Shown piece after piece: positions 33,964 through 41,845 of a DNA stretch of 64,000 bases (position 1 is the first letter of the stretch; the number at the start of each line of letters is the position of its first letter). Source of the stretch: Blastocatellia bacterium. Its GTDB lineage: Bacteria; Acidobacteriota; Blastocatellia; Chloracidobacteriales; JADJPF01. Location of the stretch: contig JADJPF010000022.1 of the NCBI GenBank assembly GCA_016713405.1, forward strand, positions 62,001-126,000, given 5' to 3'. The translations under genes and the position numbers were made by a program. The notes below the pieces were generated by a model. That model had not been told where the DNA came from. It was given only the letters and a program-made list of their open reading frames with translations, and searched no databases.

Positions 33964-35190
33964 ATGAATACAGCCATCAAAAACTTAAATGTCCGTACCA
34001 AACGAGCTAAATTAATCGCTGAAATGGGTTTAGTTAATAGAGATGAACAAGGTTTTATAGTAAAATCTCCTACTCAAAATAATGAAAACTTCCGCGTTTG
34101 GAGAGATGAAACAGGTCGCATCCGTTGTGCTTGCCCAGATTTTGAAAAACAATCACAAATTGATCCCCGCTTTCGCTGTGAACATATTTTAGCAGTAAAA
34201 TATCATTTAGAACCATTACCAGAAGTTCAACAAATAGAGCTTGTTACAGAATATATTATAGAAAATATTTCTACTGAACCAGCAGTATTACTTATTAATA
34301 ATGTAGAAAATGAAGTTCTAGTAGAAAATTTGTCTGTTTCACCTATGAAACAAGAAACAGAAAAAATAAATGTTTCATCTATGAAACAAATTGAAAATTT
34401 AGACGTTGTTTCATCTGTGAAACAAGAAACAAAATCAAAGTCTGTTTCACCTATGAAACAAGAAAAACCAATTGAGGATAAAATAATGAAACAAAACCTT
34501 AATAAAGCTGAAAATAGTACTCCTGTTTTAACACCTGATTTAGTAGCAAGCGAAAGTAAACAGATTGAAATAAGCACTGAAAAAGATGCCTTTGTAGAAA
34601 TCTTAAAACAGCTTTCTGCACCAATTTCAAAAGATCTTATTCGTCAAAGATTTGGTTGGACAGATAAAACTGGAGTAGACCATGAAATTGATTATGTTGA
34701 ATGGCATACAGTAGCCGATATGTTAGACCGTATTTGTCCCCGTTGGTCACACTCAGTTAAAGATGTACGTCAAGTAGGCGAATTAGTAGCAATAACCGCA
34801 TCCATAAGCATTATGGGTGTTACTCGTGAAGGCGTAGGAACAGGGTCAGCTTATGATGAAATAGGTATTAAAAAGGCTGAACATGACGCGCTAAAACGTG
34901 CAGCAGTAAAATTTGGTGTTGCCCGTGAACTTTACAAACGAGATGATGAAGATGTGGTATCAACTAGTCAACCTCTAAATTTTCCTAGAAATCCAGTAGC
35001 ACAAAATATTGCTGAAATGGCAACAACCAAACAACATGCAGCAATTCGAGCTATTGCTAATGCTAATGGAGTTGATGCAGAAGCTCTTTGCCAAGAATTA
35101 TTTAACTGTAAGGTAGCAGAATTAAGCAGAAGAGCAGCTTCTACTTTTATTGATCACTTAAAAACAACTAAACGATCTATTTCTGCTTAG
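33964..35190 (+). CDS. SWIM zinc finger fused to a Rad52-family (DdrA-like) annealing protein
   Basis: 408 residues. A SWIM-type zinc finger (C55-x-C57...C72-x-H74) occupies the N-terminal 85 residues. A linker (about 90-205) contains four 12-residue repeats V-S-[PS]-[MV]-K-Q plus six variable residues, starting at 125, 137, 149 and 161. The Rad52/22-type single-strand annealing domain follows (about 208-328; EWHTVADMLDRICPRWS, TREGVGTG, DEIGIKKAEHDALKRAAVKFGVARELY). A helical tail after 345 resembles the C-terminal module seen on some phage-type annealing proteins. It should bind ssDNA and help recombinational repair. The SD is AAGGAG. It is regulated by the divergent XRE protein. Confidence 0.87.
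   Translation: MNTAIKNLNVRTKRAKLIAEMGLVNRDEQGFIVKSPTQNNENFRVWRDETGRIRCACPDFEKQSQIDPRFRCEHILAVKYHLEPLPEVQQIELVTEYIIENISTEPAVLLINNVENEVLVENLSVSPMKQETEKINVSSMKQIENLDVVSSVKQETKSKSVSPMKQEKPIEDKIMKQNLNKAENSTPVLTPDLVASESKQIEISTEKDAFVEILKQLSAPISKDLIRQRFGWTDKTGVDHEIDYVEWHTVADMLDRICPRWSHSVKDVRQVGELVAITASISIMGVTREGVGTGSAYDEIGIKKAEHDALKRAAVKFGVARELYKRDDEDVVSTSQPLNFPRNPVAQNIAEMATTKQHAAIRAIANANGVDAEALCQELFNCKVAELSRRAASTFIDHLKTTKRSISA
34336..34459 (+). repeat. In-gene array of four operator palindromes, exact 36-bp period
   Basis: GTTTCA-N4-TGAAAC recurs at 34336-34351, 34372-34387, 34408-34423 and 34444-34459, each 36 bp apart and in frame. The variable bases (CCTA, TCTA, TCTG, CCTA) are the only changes in the 16-mer, while the 20 bp between copies have diverged. 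A decayed half-site (TGAAAC, 34487-34492) may be a fifth copy. The DNA motif seems to be conserved beyond what the peptide needs. Confidence 0.9.
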
Positions 35191-35258
35191 GTAATAAACT
35201 TGTAACTAACTAAGACTAATATTTACTTTTAGTTATTCTAAAGATAGGAGTAGTTTGT

Positions 35259-35753
35259 ATGCAAACACGTCAATCTACTGTAAGTAAAAAAGATGTAGCT
35301 CCTTCGCTTTTTGATGAACTGCCAGAAGAAATTAGTGAAGAGCAACATAAAAAACAAGAAACCAAAAAAGATTATATTGTTAACCTTTATAAACAAGGTA
35401 CTACAGATATGTTAGTAATTGCTCAAATGGCAAAAACTAAGACAAGTTATGTAGCGAGTGTATTGCAAGCAGTTGGATTAATTAGTGGTTATTCAGATCT
35501 TTATACTACTCCTGTTAATGAGCAAAATATCTATAGTCGGTTTTTTCGTAATGTACTGAGTTTTAAGGATGTTGTGTCAGCGCGTGAATCTGTAGAGCGA
35601 ATAGATAATTTATATCGTTATTTTGGCCGCTTAGGAGATCGTGCTGGTCAACATCATGCGCAAGTTTTGGCCTTAACAGGCCGTAATCGTGCTCGTTGGT
35701 GTGGTAAATATGAGGAAGCCCGCATATTTACTGAATGGCTGATGAAAAATTAG
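35259..35753 (+). CDS. Unknown protein co-oriented with SWIM-Rad52
   Basis: 164 residues, starting 68 bp after the rad52-like gene and ending at a strong terminator, so it is probably the second gene of the operon. An acidic N-terminus with PSLFDELPEE precedes an HTH-like segment (IVNLYKQGTTDMLVIAQMAKTKTSYVASVLQAVGL, about 41-75). A helical basic C-terminal half follows with a conserved-looking RFGRLGDRAGQHHAQVLALTGRNRARW-type core. I do not recognise the family. DNA binding in repair is a reasonable guess from context. The SLF in the N-terminus faintly resembles a sliding-clamp-binding peptide, but this is weak. Confidence 0.6.
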   Translation: MQTRQSTVSKKDVAPSLFDELPEEISEEQHKKQETKKDYIVNLYKQGTTDMLVIAQMAKTKTSYVASVLQAVGLISGYSDLYTTPVNEQNIYSRFFRNVLSFKDVVSARESVERIDNLYRYFGRLGDRAGQHHAQVLALTGRNRARWCGKYEEARIFTEWLMKN

Positions 35754-35760
35754 TTCATCA

Positions 35761-35795
35761 ACCCGGTGATTTTTTAAGTCACCGGGTCTTTTTTA
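35761..35795 (+). terminator. Terminator of the SWIM-Rad52 operon
   Basis: ACCCGGTGA (35761-35769) pairs with TCACCGGGT (35779-35787), followed by CTTTTTT. It is a textbook intrinsic terminator, and it also ends convergent transcription from rlmN. Confidence 0.9.
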
Positions 35796-35799
35796 ACTC

Positions 35800-36930
35800 T
35801 TATAATCCTGTTGACATTCTCGCTACTTCAGACTCATTTTTAGCTGCTAGCTGCCCACAAGCTGCAAAAATATCTTGTCCACGCGGACGACGAATAAAAG
35901 CCGACAATCCATGATCAATTAGAATCTGTTGAAAATGTAGGACTTTTTCCATTGGTGAGCTTTCAAAAGGTAATTCTTCAGCCGGGTTATGAGGAATTAA
36001 ATTTACTTTTGCTCGAAGTCCTGAAAGTAGTTTTACTAGTCGTTTTGCATCAATGTCGCTATCAGTTACACCAGCTAACATCACATATTCAAAAGTAATT
36101 CGTTCACGCACTTTTAAGGGAAAATCTTGACAAGCTTTAAGTAATTCTTTAAGCGGATAACGTCGGTTAATCGGCATTAAACGGTTTCTGAGTTCGTCGG
36201 TTGCACCGGTTAAAGAAATTGCTAATTTAGGACGAACGGTTTCTTTTCCTAAATCATAGATTTTTGGCACAATCCCAGCAGTTGATAAAGTTATATGTCG
36301 GGTGCTAATTGCCATTCCTTCTGCGTCATTCATCAACCTAATAGCAGCTAAAACATTGTCATAATTAAGCAGCGGCTCACCCATTCCCATTAAAACAATA
36401 TTGATTTGTCGATCTGGCGGTTGTTTTACACCATAAACATCTGTAAGAACTGTAAGAATTTGGCCGACTATTTCCCCTACCGTCAAATTACGTTTTAATT
36501 TTAGTTGTGCTGTTAGGCAAAATTCGCAAGCAAGCGGACAACCAACTTGGGAAGATATACAGATTGTTGCGCGTTCTGCTTCTGGAATCCAAACGCTTTC
36601 AATTTCCCGATCATCTGCAAGCTTAAATAAAAATCGCCTAGTGCCATCTTGAGAATAAAATTTTTTGTCAATGCTTTGTGTTGTTACAACGGTTTGGCTG
36701 GCTAGCTTTGTTCTAAGAGGTTTGGAAAATTCTGTTATAGCTTCAAAATCAGTAAGACGATGTTTATAAATCGCTCGATAAAGTTGACTTGCTCTAAAGG
36801 GCTGCTCACCAATTTCACGGAAAAATTGTTGCATCTCAAACAGATTTAATCCTGTTAAAATTTTTTTATCTGATTTTTCTGTTGTTTCTGATACTTTTAG
36901 TTGAACTAAACCTTTTACTACTTCACTCAT
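35800..36930 (-). CDS. rlmN: 23S rRNA/tRNA (adenine-C2)-methyltransferase RlmN
   Basis: This radical-SAM enzyme methylates A2503 of 23S rRNA and A37 of some tRNAs. The CxxxCxxC cluster motif is in GCPLACEFC. The family's other signatures GMGEPLLNYDNV, STAGIVPKI, LAISLTGATDELRNRLMPINRRYPL and the C-terminal conserved Cys (AACGQL) are present. I start at 36930 (MSEVVKG), with a weak GGAAA SD. An ATG at 36984 would overlap the upstream gene by 29 bp and lacks an SD. The N-terminal 35 residues extend beyond most RlmN proteins. It is transcribed after the secreted protein 36956-37555. Confidence 0.93.
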   Translation of the reverse strand: MSEVVKGLVQLKVSETTEKSDKKILTGLNLFEMQQFFREIGEQPFRASQLYRAIYKHRLTDFEAITEFSKPLRTKLASQTVVTTQSIDKKFYSQDGTRRFLFKLADDREIESVWIPEAERATICISSQVGCPLACEFCLTAQLKLKRNLTVGEIVGQILTVLTDVYGVKQPPDRQINIVLMGMGEPLLNYDNVLAAIRLMNDAEGMAISTRHITLSTAGIVPKIYDLGKETVRPKLAISLTGATDELRNRLMPINRRYPLKELLKACQDFPLKVRERITFEYVMLAGVTDSDIDAKRLVKLLSGLRAKVNLIPHNPAEELPFESSPMEKVLHFQQILIDHGLSAFIRRPRGQDIFAACGQLAAKNESEVARMSTGL

Positions 36931-36955
36931 AAATTTTCCAAACCTAAAAATAATT

Positions 36956-37555
36956 TTATTGTGGATAAGTTTTTCCGCCAACATTTGCTTTAACTAGCTC
37001 GCTAACAAGTAGCCCACCTATTGTTGACTCAGTTTGTTTTACTAGTCCAACATTTGGAGCAAACCATTGTTCAGCAATTCCAGCATCTTCGCAATTTGTA
37101 GTAAATGCAAGCTTTAAGCAATTTTGAAAAGTACCTGCTGGTACTTGTACGGTCTCAGTACGACTTGTAACTTTAATTTTTGCACCTTCTAAACAAGGCA
37201 ACCCTTCTTGGCTTAATTTTATAGTCCATTCTGAGGTATCAGCAAATTTATACCAAACAAATTTATTATCTTTTGCTTTTTCTACTACATTAAACTTCTT
37301 ATTTAACTTTAAGTTACGGCTAATTCCATCACCCCAAAAATTTGAATGTGTAAAATTTTTTCCCTTTTTGTCTGTAATTTTATCTGTCCAACCATCATTA
37401 CTTTTAGCAAGCTTTCCACTTTTACGGTAAACATGTTCATCTCCAACATTTTGAGGGAAATATACACTAGCATCTGTGCTTTGTGCTTTTATTGGGAGGA
37501 TAATAAAGGAAAGAATAGAAAAACAAATTAAAAATAAACAAAATTTTTGAGTCAT
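36956..37555 (-). CDS. Secreted protein of unknown function
   Basis: 199 residues with a Sec signal peptide (residues 1-25, cut after IKA). The mature domain is beta-rich, with GDEHVYRKSGK near the start and VPAGTFQNCLKLAFTTNCEDAGIAEQWFAPNVGLVKQTE near the end. This pattern occurs in many lipocalin-like exported hypothetical proteins. Cysteines in CLEG, CLKL and NCED may form a disulfide. The gene lies directly upstream of rlmN on the same strand. Confidence 0.75.
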   Translation of the reverse strand: MTQKFCLFLICFSILSFIILPIKAQSTDASVYFPQNVGDEHVYRKSGKLAKSNDGWTDKITDKKGKNFTHSNFWGDGISRNLKLNKKFNVVEKAKDNKFVWYKFADTSEWTIKLSQEGLPCLEGAKIKVTSRTETVQVPAGTFQNCLKLAFTTNCEDAGIAEQWFAPNVGLVKQTESTIGGLLVSELVKANVGGKTYPQ

Positions 37556-37742
37556 TTCACTCTCCTAAAATTAACTTGAGCATCTAAACAATCATCTGAT
37601 GTAGTGTAATGACTTTGTGTTGACCTTGCATTGCAAAAGCGCGGACGCTGTACCATAATTGCTAAAGAGCTAAAAGAGTTTTTGCTAGTAACCATACGTA
37701 ATCAACCTATATAAAACTAGGTATTTTTTTGAGGAATAGTTT

Positions 37743-38528
37743 ATGAGTTATCGATATGACTATAAATTTCAAAACCCAATGGATGGTTTTTCTCGGACTA
37801 CCGCGGTAAAATCTCTTGTAATTGCAAATACTATAGTTTTTGTTATACAAGTAATTCTAACGCTAGTAGAGCAAAACCGTTGGTTTATTATTCATTTTGG
37901 TTTAACTCCAGAATTAATTACCTCTAATTTTTTCTTATGGCAATTTTTTACCTCTATGTTTTTACATGGAGATTTCTTTCACCTGCTCTTTAATATGTTA
38001 GCTTTGTTCTTTTTTGGCCCAGAACTAGAATGGCTTTGGGGTAAAAAACGGTTCCTAATATTTTACTTAGCAATTGGACTTTTATCAGATTTATTTAACT
38101 ATGCAATTAATATTCATTCGCCAATCCCAACAATTGGCGCATCTGGCGCGGTTTATGGTGTAGTTGGAGCATTTGCAGCACTTTATCCAGATCGTCAGAT
38201 CATACTTATGATCTTTCCTATAAAGATTAAATACTTTGTTTTGTTTATTTTAATTATTCCTGCTTTCCTTGGAACAATTGGAGCAGAAGGAAATCCCGGA
38301 ATTGCTCATGCTGTGCATATTGCTGGTGTATTGTTAGGTATAGCCTACGTCAAGGCTCGTTGGGATTTGGTTAAAAAAGCTGATCTTTGGCTCAAAGAAC
38401 AAATTAGACTTTTTAAGATCCGTAGAAAATACAAAAACTTTAAGGTAGTTGATAAAGACGTTAAAAAAATGTGGGACGATTTAGAAGAACGCATTAATAA
38501 AGATAATAAAAAAGATTTTATAAATTAA
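37743..38528 (+). CDS. Rhomboid-family intramembrane serine protease
   Basis: 261 residues with about six transmembrane helices. Visible rhomboid signatures are HLLFNMLALFFFGPELE (HxxxN), the catalytic serine in GASGAVYG and the catalytic histidine in GIAHAVHIAG. The protease cleaves membrane-protein helices in the inner membrane. A basic/acidic cytoplasmic tail of about 60 residues follows the last helix. The SD is TGAGG. The next gene (HMA protein) starts 25 bp downstream, so they may be co-transcribed. Confidence 0.93.
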   Translation: MSYRYDYKFQNPMDGFSRTTAVKSLVIANTIVFVIQVILTLVEQNRWFIIHFGLTPELITSNFFLWQFFTSMFLHGDFFHLLFNMLALFFFGPELEWLWGKKRFLIFYLAIGLLSDLFNYAINIHSPIPTIGASGAVYGVVGAFAALYPDRQIILMIFPIKIKYFVLFILIIPAFLGTIGAEGNPGIAHAVHIAGVLLGIAYVKARWDLVKKADLWLKEQIRLFKIRRKYKNFKVVDKDVKKMWDDLEERINKDNKKDFIN

Positions 38529-38553
38529 ATTTTTAGAGAACTTTGGAGAATTT

Positions 38554-38757
38554 ATGCTAACAATCTTAACTGTCAAAGGGATGCACTGTAATGCTTGTAA
38601 AAAATTAATTGAAAGTGAACTTATTGATTTAGAAGGAGTTAAATCTATTACTGTAGATTTGGCTGGCGAAAATGCGAAAATTGAACATGAACAAATTAAC
38701 CAACAAATCTTGATTGATAAAATAGTTGAACTTGGTTATCAAGCAAGCCTTCAATAA
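38554..38757 (+). CDS. Heavy-metal-associated (HMA) domain protein, CopZ-like
   Basis: 67 residues forming one ferredoxin-like HMA fold with the metal site GMHCNACKK (CxxC at residues 12 and 15). Such proteins carry Cu(I) to ATPases or buffer it. No copper ATPase is in the window. The SD is TGGAG. It lies just after the rhomboid gene, and functional linkage is not evident. Confidence 0.9.
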   Translation: MLTILTVKGMHCNACKKLIESELIDLEGVKSITVDLAGENAKIEHEQINQQILIDKIVELGYQASLQ

Positions 38758-38866
38758 AACTTTGGCCGCTTTTTTATTTTCCGCGTTAAATATTAAAACA
38801 TATCCTTTTGCAAAAGTTATCAAAAGGAAAAAAATTTTTTCCTCAACTCACTAAAAATAATTAAAT

Positions 38867-41845
38867 ATGCAATTAAACCTGCAATTATTTTATAACAGGC
38901 ATCATTTTTTCTGGGTAACTATATTTCTCTCCGTAGCTTTACTAATAGCTTATATAATTTTTGGACTTACGTTTTATTCCCAGGGCCTAAATGAAAAAGA
39001 TTTTGGTTGGCAATATGTACGAGATGGAAATTCTTATGTAATTAGCCAAGTCTCCCCTGAGTTTAGAGATAAATTGCAAGTAGGGGACAAAATTCTAGCC
39101 ATTAATGGCGACACATCTTTAGCTAAAACTTTTGATATTATCGATAGTATTTCTACTATAAAACGTAAACTTATACCTAATAGTAATTACACCATTGAAA
39201 TCTCTCGAAACTCAGAAATCCATAATTTTTCCTTAAAATCTAGCTTACACCGAAACTATGAAAAAATCGGTGTATTTTTTACTTTTTTACTTTCTAGCTG
39301 GGTATTTTATGCTTGTGCAATACTTGTTGGTCTTGCAAAACCAAAAGAAAGATTAACTCAAAAAGTTACAATTGCTCTTTTTAGTCTTGCTGCATTTTCT
39401 TTGTTAATAGCTATTAAAACCTTAAATCCTACTCTAACTGGACTTAGTGCTATTTGTTATTGTTTGCTTTGGCTTTCATATCCAACAATTTTTCCTCTAG
39501 GATTTGATGTTTATTCTCAATTTCCGCCAGGAATTAAAACAAATAAATTTTGGACTACTATTAAATACTTTCTTTATATTTATAGCACTATTATTTTAAT
39601 AGGTTTACAAATTGCTTGTTTAGCAGGTATTTATAATATTAAAGATCAATTTTATACAATTAGTTTTTTACTAAATAATGATACATTTCTGTACATTTTT
39701 GATAATTTATGGGATTTATTAATTTATATTACTTTTCTTTTACTAATTGCTATTATTATTTATAATTATTCCATTATCAAGAGTTTAGATCAAAAGCGTC
39801 GGATCAAATGGGTTGCTTATGGCTCACTTATTGGAATCACTACTTCTTTAACTAAAAAATTTATTTCTTTTATACTTATTGCTATAGATAAAGAATATAT
39901 TCTTACAGGTAATTATTTTTTCTTATTTGCTCGTTTTGCAGAACTTACTATTACTTTAGTTCCAATTTCTTTTGCCTATGTAATTATTAAACATCAAGTA
40001 TTTGATATAACTGTAGTAATTCGTCAAGGTCTACAATATTTACTAGCAAAAAATGTTTTAAGACTCTTATTAGCAGTTGAAACTATTGGCGTAGCCCTCA
40101 TAATAGGATGGAATCCAAATTTAACTATAAGAGAGATTATTTCACCATCATCAGGCTATTTTTATCTTATTGGGATAACTACTATTAGTTTATTTTATAG
40201 TAACCAAATAATGGCTTGGCTAGATAAAATTTTTTTCCGTTCTGCTTATGATCGTGAGAAAATTATTTTAGCTTTGATTAATGAGATTAAAAAATTAGAT
40301 TCCATCACCACAATTTCTAAACTTGTTAGTAGTCAGTTAGAAGAAGCTCTGCACCCAAAAAGCACCCTATTTTTTTATAAAGAAGAAAATAAAAATTGTC
40401 TTACCTTAAGTCATTCATCTGTAGACATACAGCCTAATTCAATTTTGACTAATTCACAACTTATTGAAATATTGGAAGATAACTCAACAAGTAGAAAACT
40501 TGATTTTATAGATTCTCTACCTCCATTAGAAAAAGAGTGGTTAACAAGCCTAAATTTGCAATTAGTTGTTCCGATAATGGGAAGAAATAAGAACTTAACA
40601 GGGTTACTTTTACTAGGAGAAAAACTTTCTGAAGAACCTTATTCACAAAACGACTATAAATTACTTGAAGCAATTACTAGTCAGTTAGCAATTGTTTATG
40701 AAAATAGTCTATTGCTAGACAAAGTAGACAAAGAAGAAAAAATTAAAAAAGAAGTGCTAGACAAATTATCAGAGCAAAATATTAATTTAGTAAAAGAATG
40801 CCCATTTTGTCATCTTTGCTTTGATAGCAATGAAACTTTTTGCCCAAATGATAAAACTAAATTAACCCTTTCTTTACCTGTTGAAAGAGTTATTGATAAT
40901 AAATACAAACTAGAAAAATTAATCGGTAAAGGTGGAATGGGTGCAGTTTACCAAGCCGAAGATTTACGTTTGTCTCGTAAAGTTGCAATTAAGGTTTTAC
41001 AAGCAAATATGTTTGGAAATAAAGATTCAATTAGACGTTTTGAAAAAGAAGCCAAAATCATAGCTAAGTTAAATCACCCTAATATTATTGCTATTTATGA
41101 CTATGGAAAATTAGCAACTGATGGGGCTTATTTGGTTATGGAATTAATTAAAGGTATTTCACTAAAGCATAAATTACAACAAGAAAAATGCCTTGCGCCT
41201 AAATTAGTAGCTCAAATATTTAGCCAGATTTTTGAGGCTATTAAAGTAGCACACAATAAAGGCATTATTCACCGTGACTTAAAACCAGACAATATTTTAA
41301 TAGCTGACCATAACAACCAAATAATTATTAAAATCTTAGATTTTGGTATTGCTAAGTTAAATTCAATAGATCCAACAGAAGCTAATAGTTTGACTGCACC
41401 AGGAACTATAATTGGCACTTTTGGCTATATGTCTCCAGAACAATTTTCTGCTGAGCCTGTAGATGAGCGTAGCGATATTTTTTCATTAGGAGTAATAATT
41501 GTTGAGTGTTTGATAGGTTCCAAGCCTTTTATAGGAAAAACAGTTTATGAATTAATCGGAAATATGCTTAAGCAAACTTTTCATTTACCTGTTATTTCAC
41601 CAGAAACTAAACTTTTAGATTCTTTAATTCAAAAATGCTTAGCCAGAGAGCCAAAAAACCGTTTTAGTTCTATATTAGAACTTCAACAAGAATTAATCCC
41701 TATTTTAACAAACTTACCAAACAATACTTTTGCTCAAAAAGTTGCGGTTGATTTTACTGATGATCTTACGGATGAAAATAATGCTGTTAAAACAACTCCC
41801 ATAACTTCACTTTCGCAAAAAACCCAAATTAAACCCCAAGGTTAA
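38867..41845 (+). CDS. Multidomain membrane Ser/Thr kinase (PDZ, TM, GAF, zinc ribbon, kinase)
   Basis: 992 residues. TM1 (about 13-35) precedes an extracytoplasmic PDZ-like domain (about 45-125; ISQVSPEFRDKLQVGDKILAING). A block of about eight further TM helices (about 135-450) follows, then a GAF domain (about 465-620) and a zinc ribbon (CPFC...CPND, about 645-668). The Hanks-type kinase is at the C-terminus (about 680-950): GKGGMGAVY, AIKVL, HRDLKPDNIL, DFGIAK, MSPEQ. It is a complete sensor kinase linking an envelope signal to cytoplasmic phosphorylation. Its stop overlaps the stop of the convergent lipid kinase by 4 bp. Confidence 0.9.
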   Translation: MQLNLQLFYNRHHFFWVTIFLSVALLIAYIIFGLTFYSQGLNEKDFGWQYVRDGNSYVISQVSPEFRDKLQVGDKILAINGDTSLAKTFDIIDSISTIKRKLIPNSNYTIEISRNSEIHNFSLKSSLHRNYEKIGVFFTFLLSSWVFYACAILVGLAKPKERLTQKVTIALFSLAAFSLLIAIKTLNPTLTGLSAICYCLLWLSYPTIFPLGFDVYSQFPPGIKTNKFWTTIKYFLYIYSTIILIGLQIACLAGIYNIKDQFYTISFLLNNDTFLYIFDNLWDLLIYITFLLLIAIIIYNYSIIKSLDQKRRIKWVAYGSLIGITTSLTKKFISFILIAIDKEYILTGNYFFLFARFAELTITLVPISFAYVIIKHQVFDITVVIRQGLQYLLAKNVLRLLLAVETIGVALIIGWNPNLTIREIISPSSGYFYLIGITTISLFYSNQIMAWLDKIFFRSAYDREKIILALINEIKKLDSITTISKLVSSQLEEALHPKSTLFFYKEENKNCLTLSHSSVDIQPNSILTNSQLIEILEDNSTSRKLDFIDSLPPLEKEWLTSLNLQLVVPIMGRNKNLTGLLLLGEKLSEEPYSQNDYKLLEAITSQLAIVYENSLLLDKVDKEEKIKKEVLDKLSEQNINLVKECPFCHLCFDSNETFCPNDKTKLTLSLPVERVIDNKYKLEKLIGKGGMGAVYQAEDLRLSRKVAIKVLQANMFGNKDSIRRFEKEAKIIAKLNHPNIIAIYDYGKLATDGAYLVMELIKGISLKHKLQQEKCLAPKLVAQIFSQIFEAIKVAHNKGIIHRDLKPDNILIADHNNQIIIKILDFGIAKLNSIDPTEANSLTAPGTIIGTFGYMSPEQFSAEPVDERSDIFSLGVIIVECLIGSKPFIGKTVYELIGNMLKQTFHLPVISPETKLLDSLIQKCLAREPKNRFSSILELQQELIPILTNLPNNTFAQKVAVDFTDDLTDENNAVKTTPITSLSQKTQIKPQG

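Noticed and set aside
33821..34459. Regularly spaced 16-bp repeats with about 20-bp spacers look like a CRISPR array
   Set aside because: Repeats are palindromic with a variable centre, half of them lie in frame in a coding sequence, spacers are short and related in coding, and no cas genes are present.
32119..35753. Prophage or integrative element carrying the XRE/ImmA pair
   Set aside because: XRE/ImmA pairs are common on mobile elements, but no integrase, attachment repeats, tRNA target or phage structural genes are seen and composition matches the surroundings.
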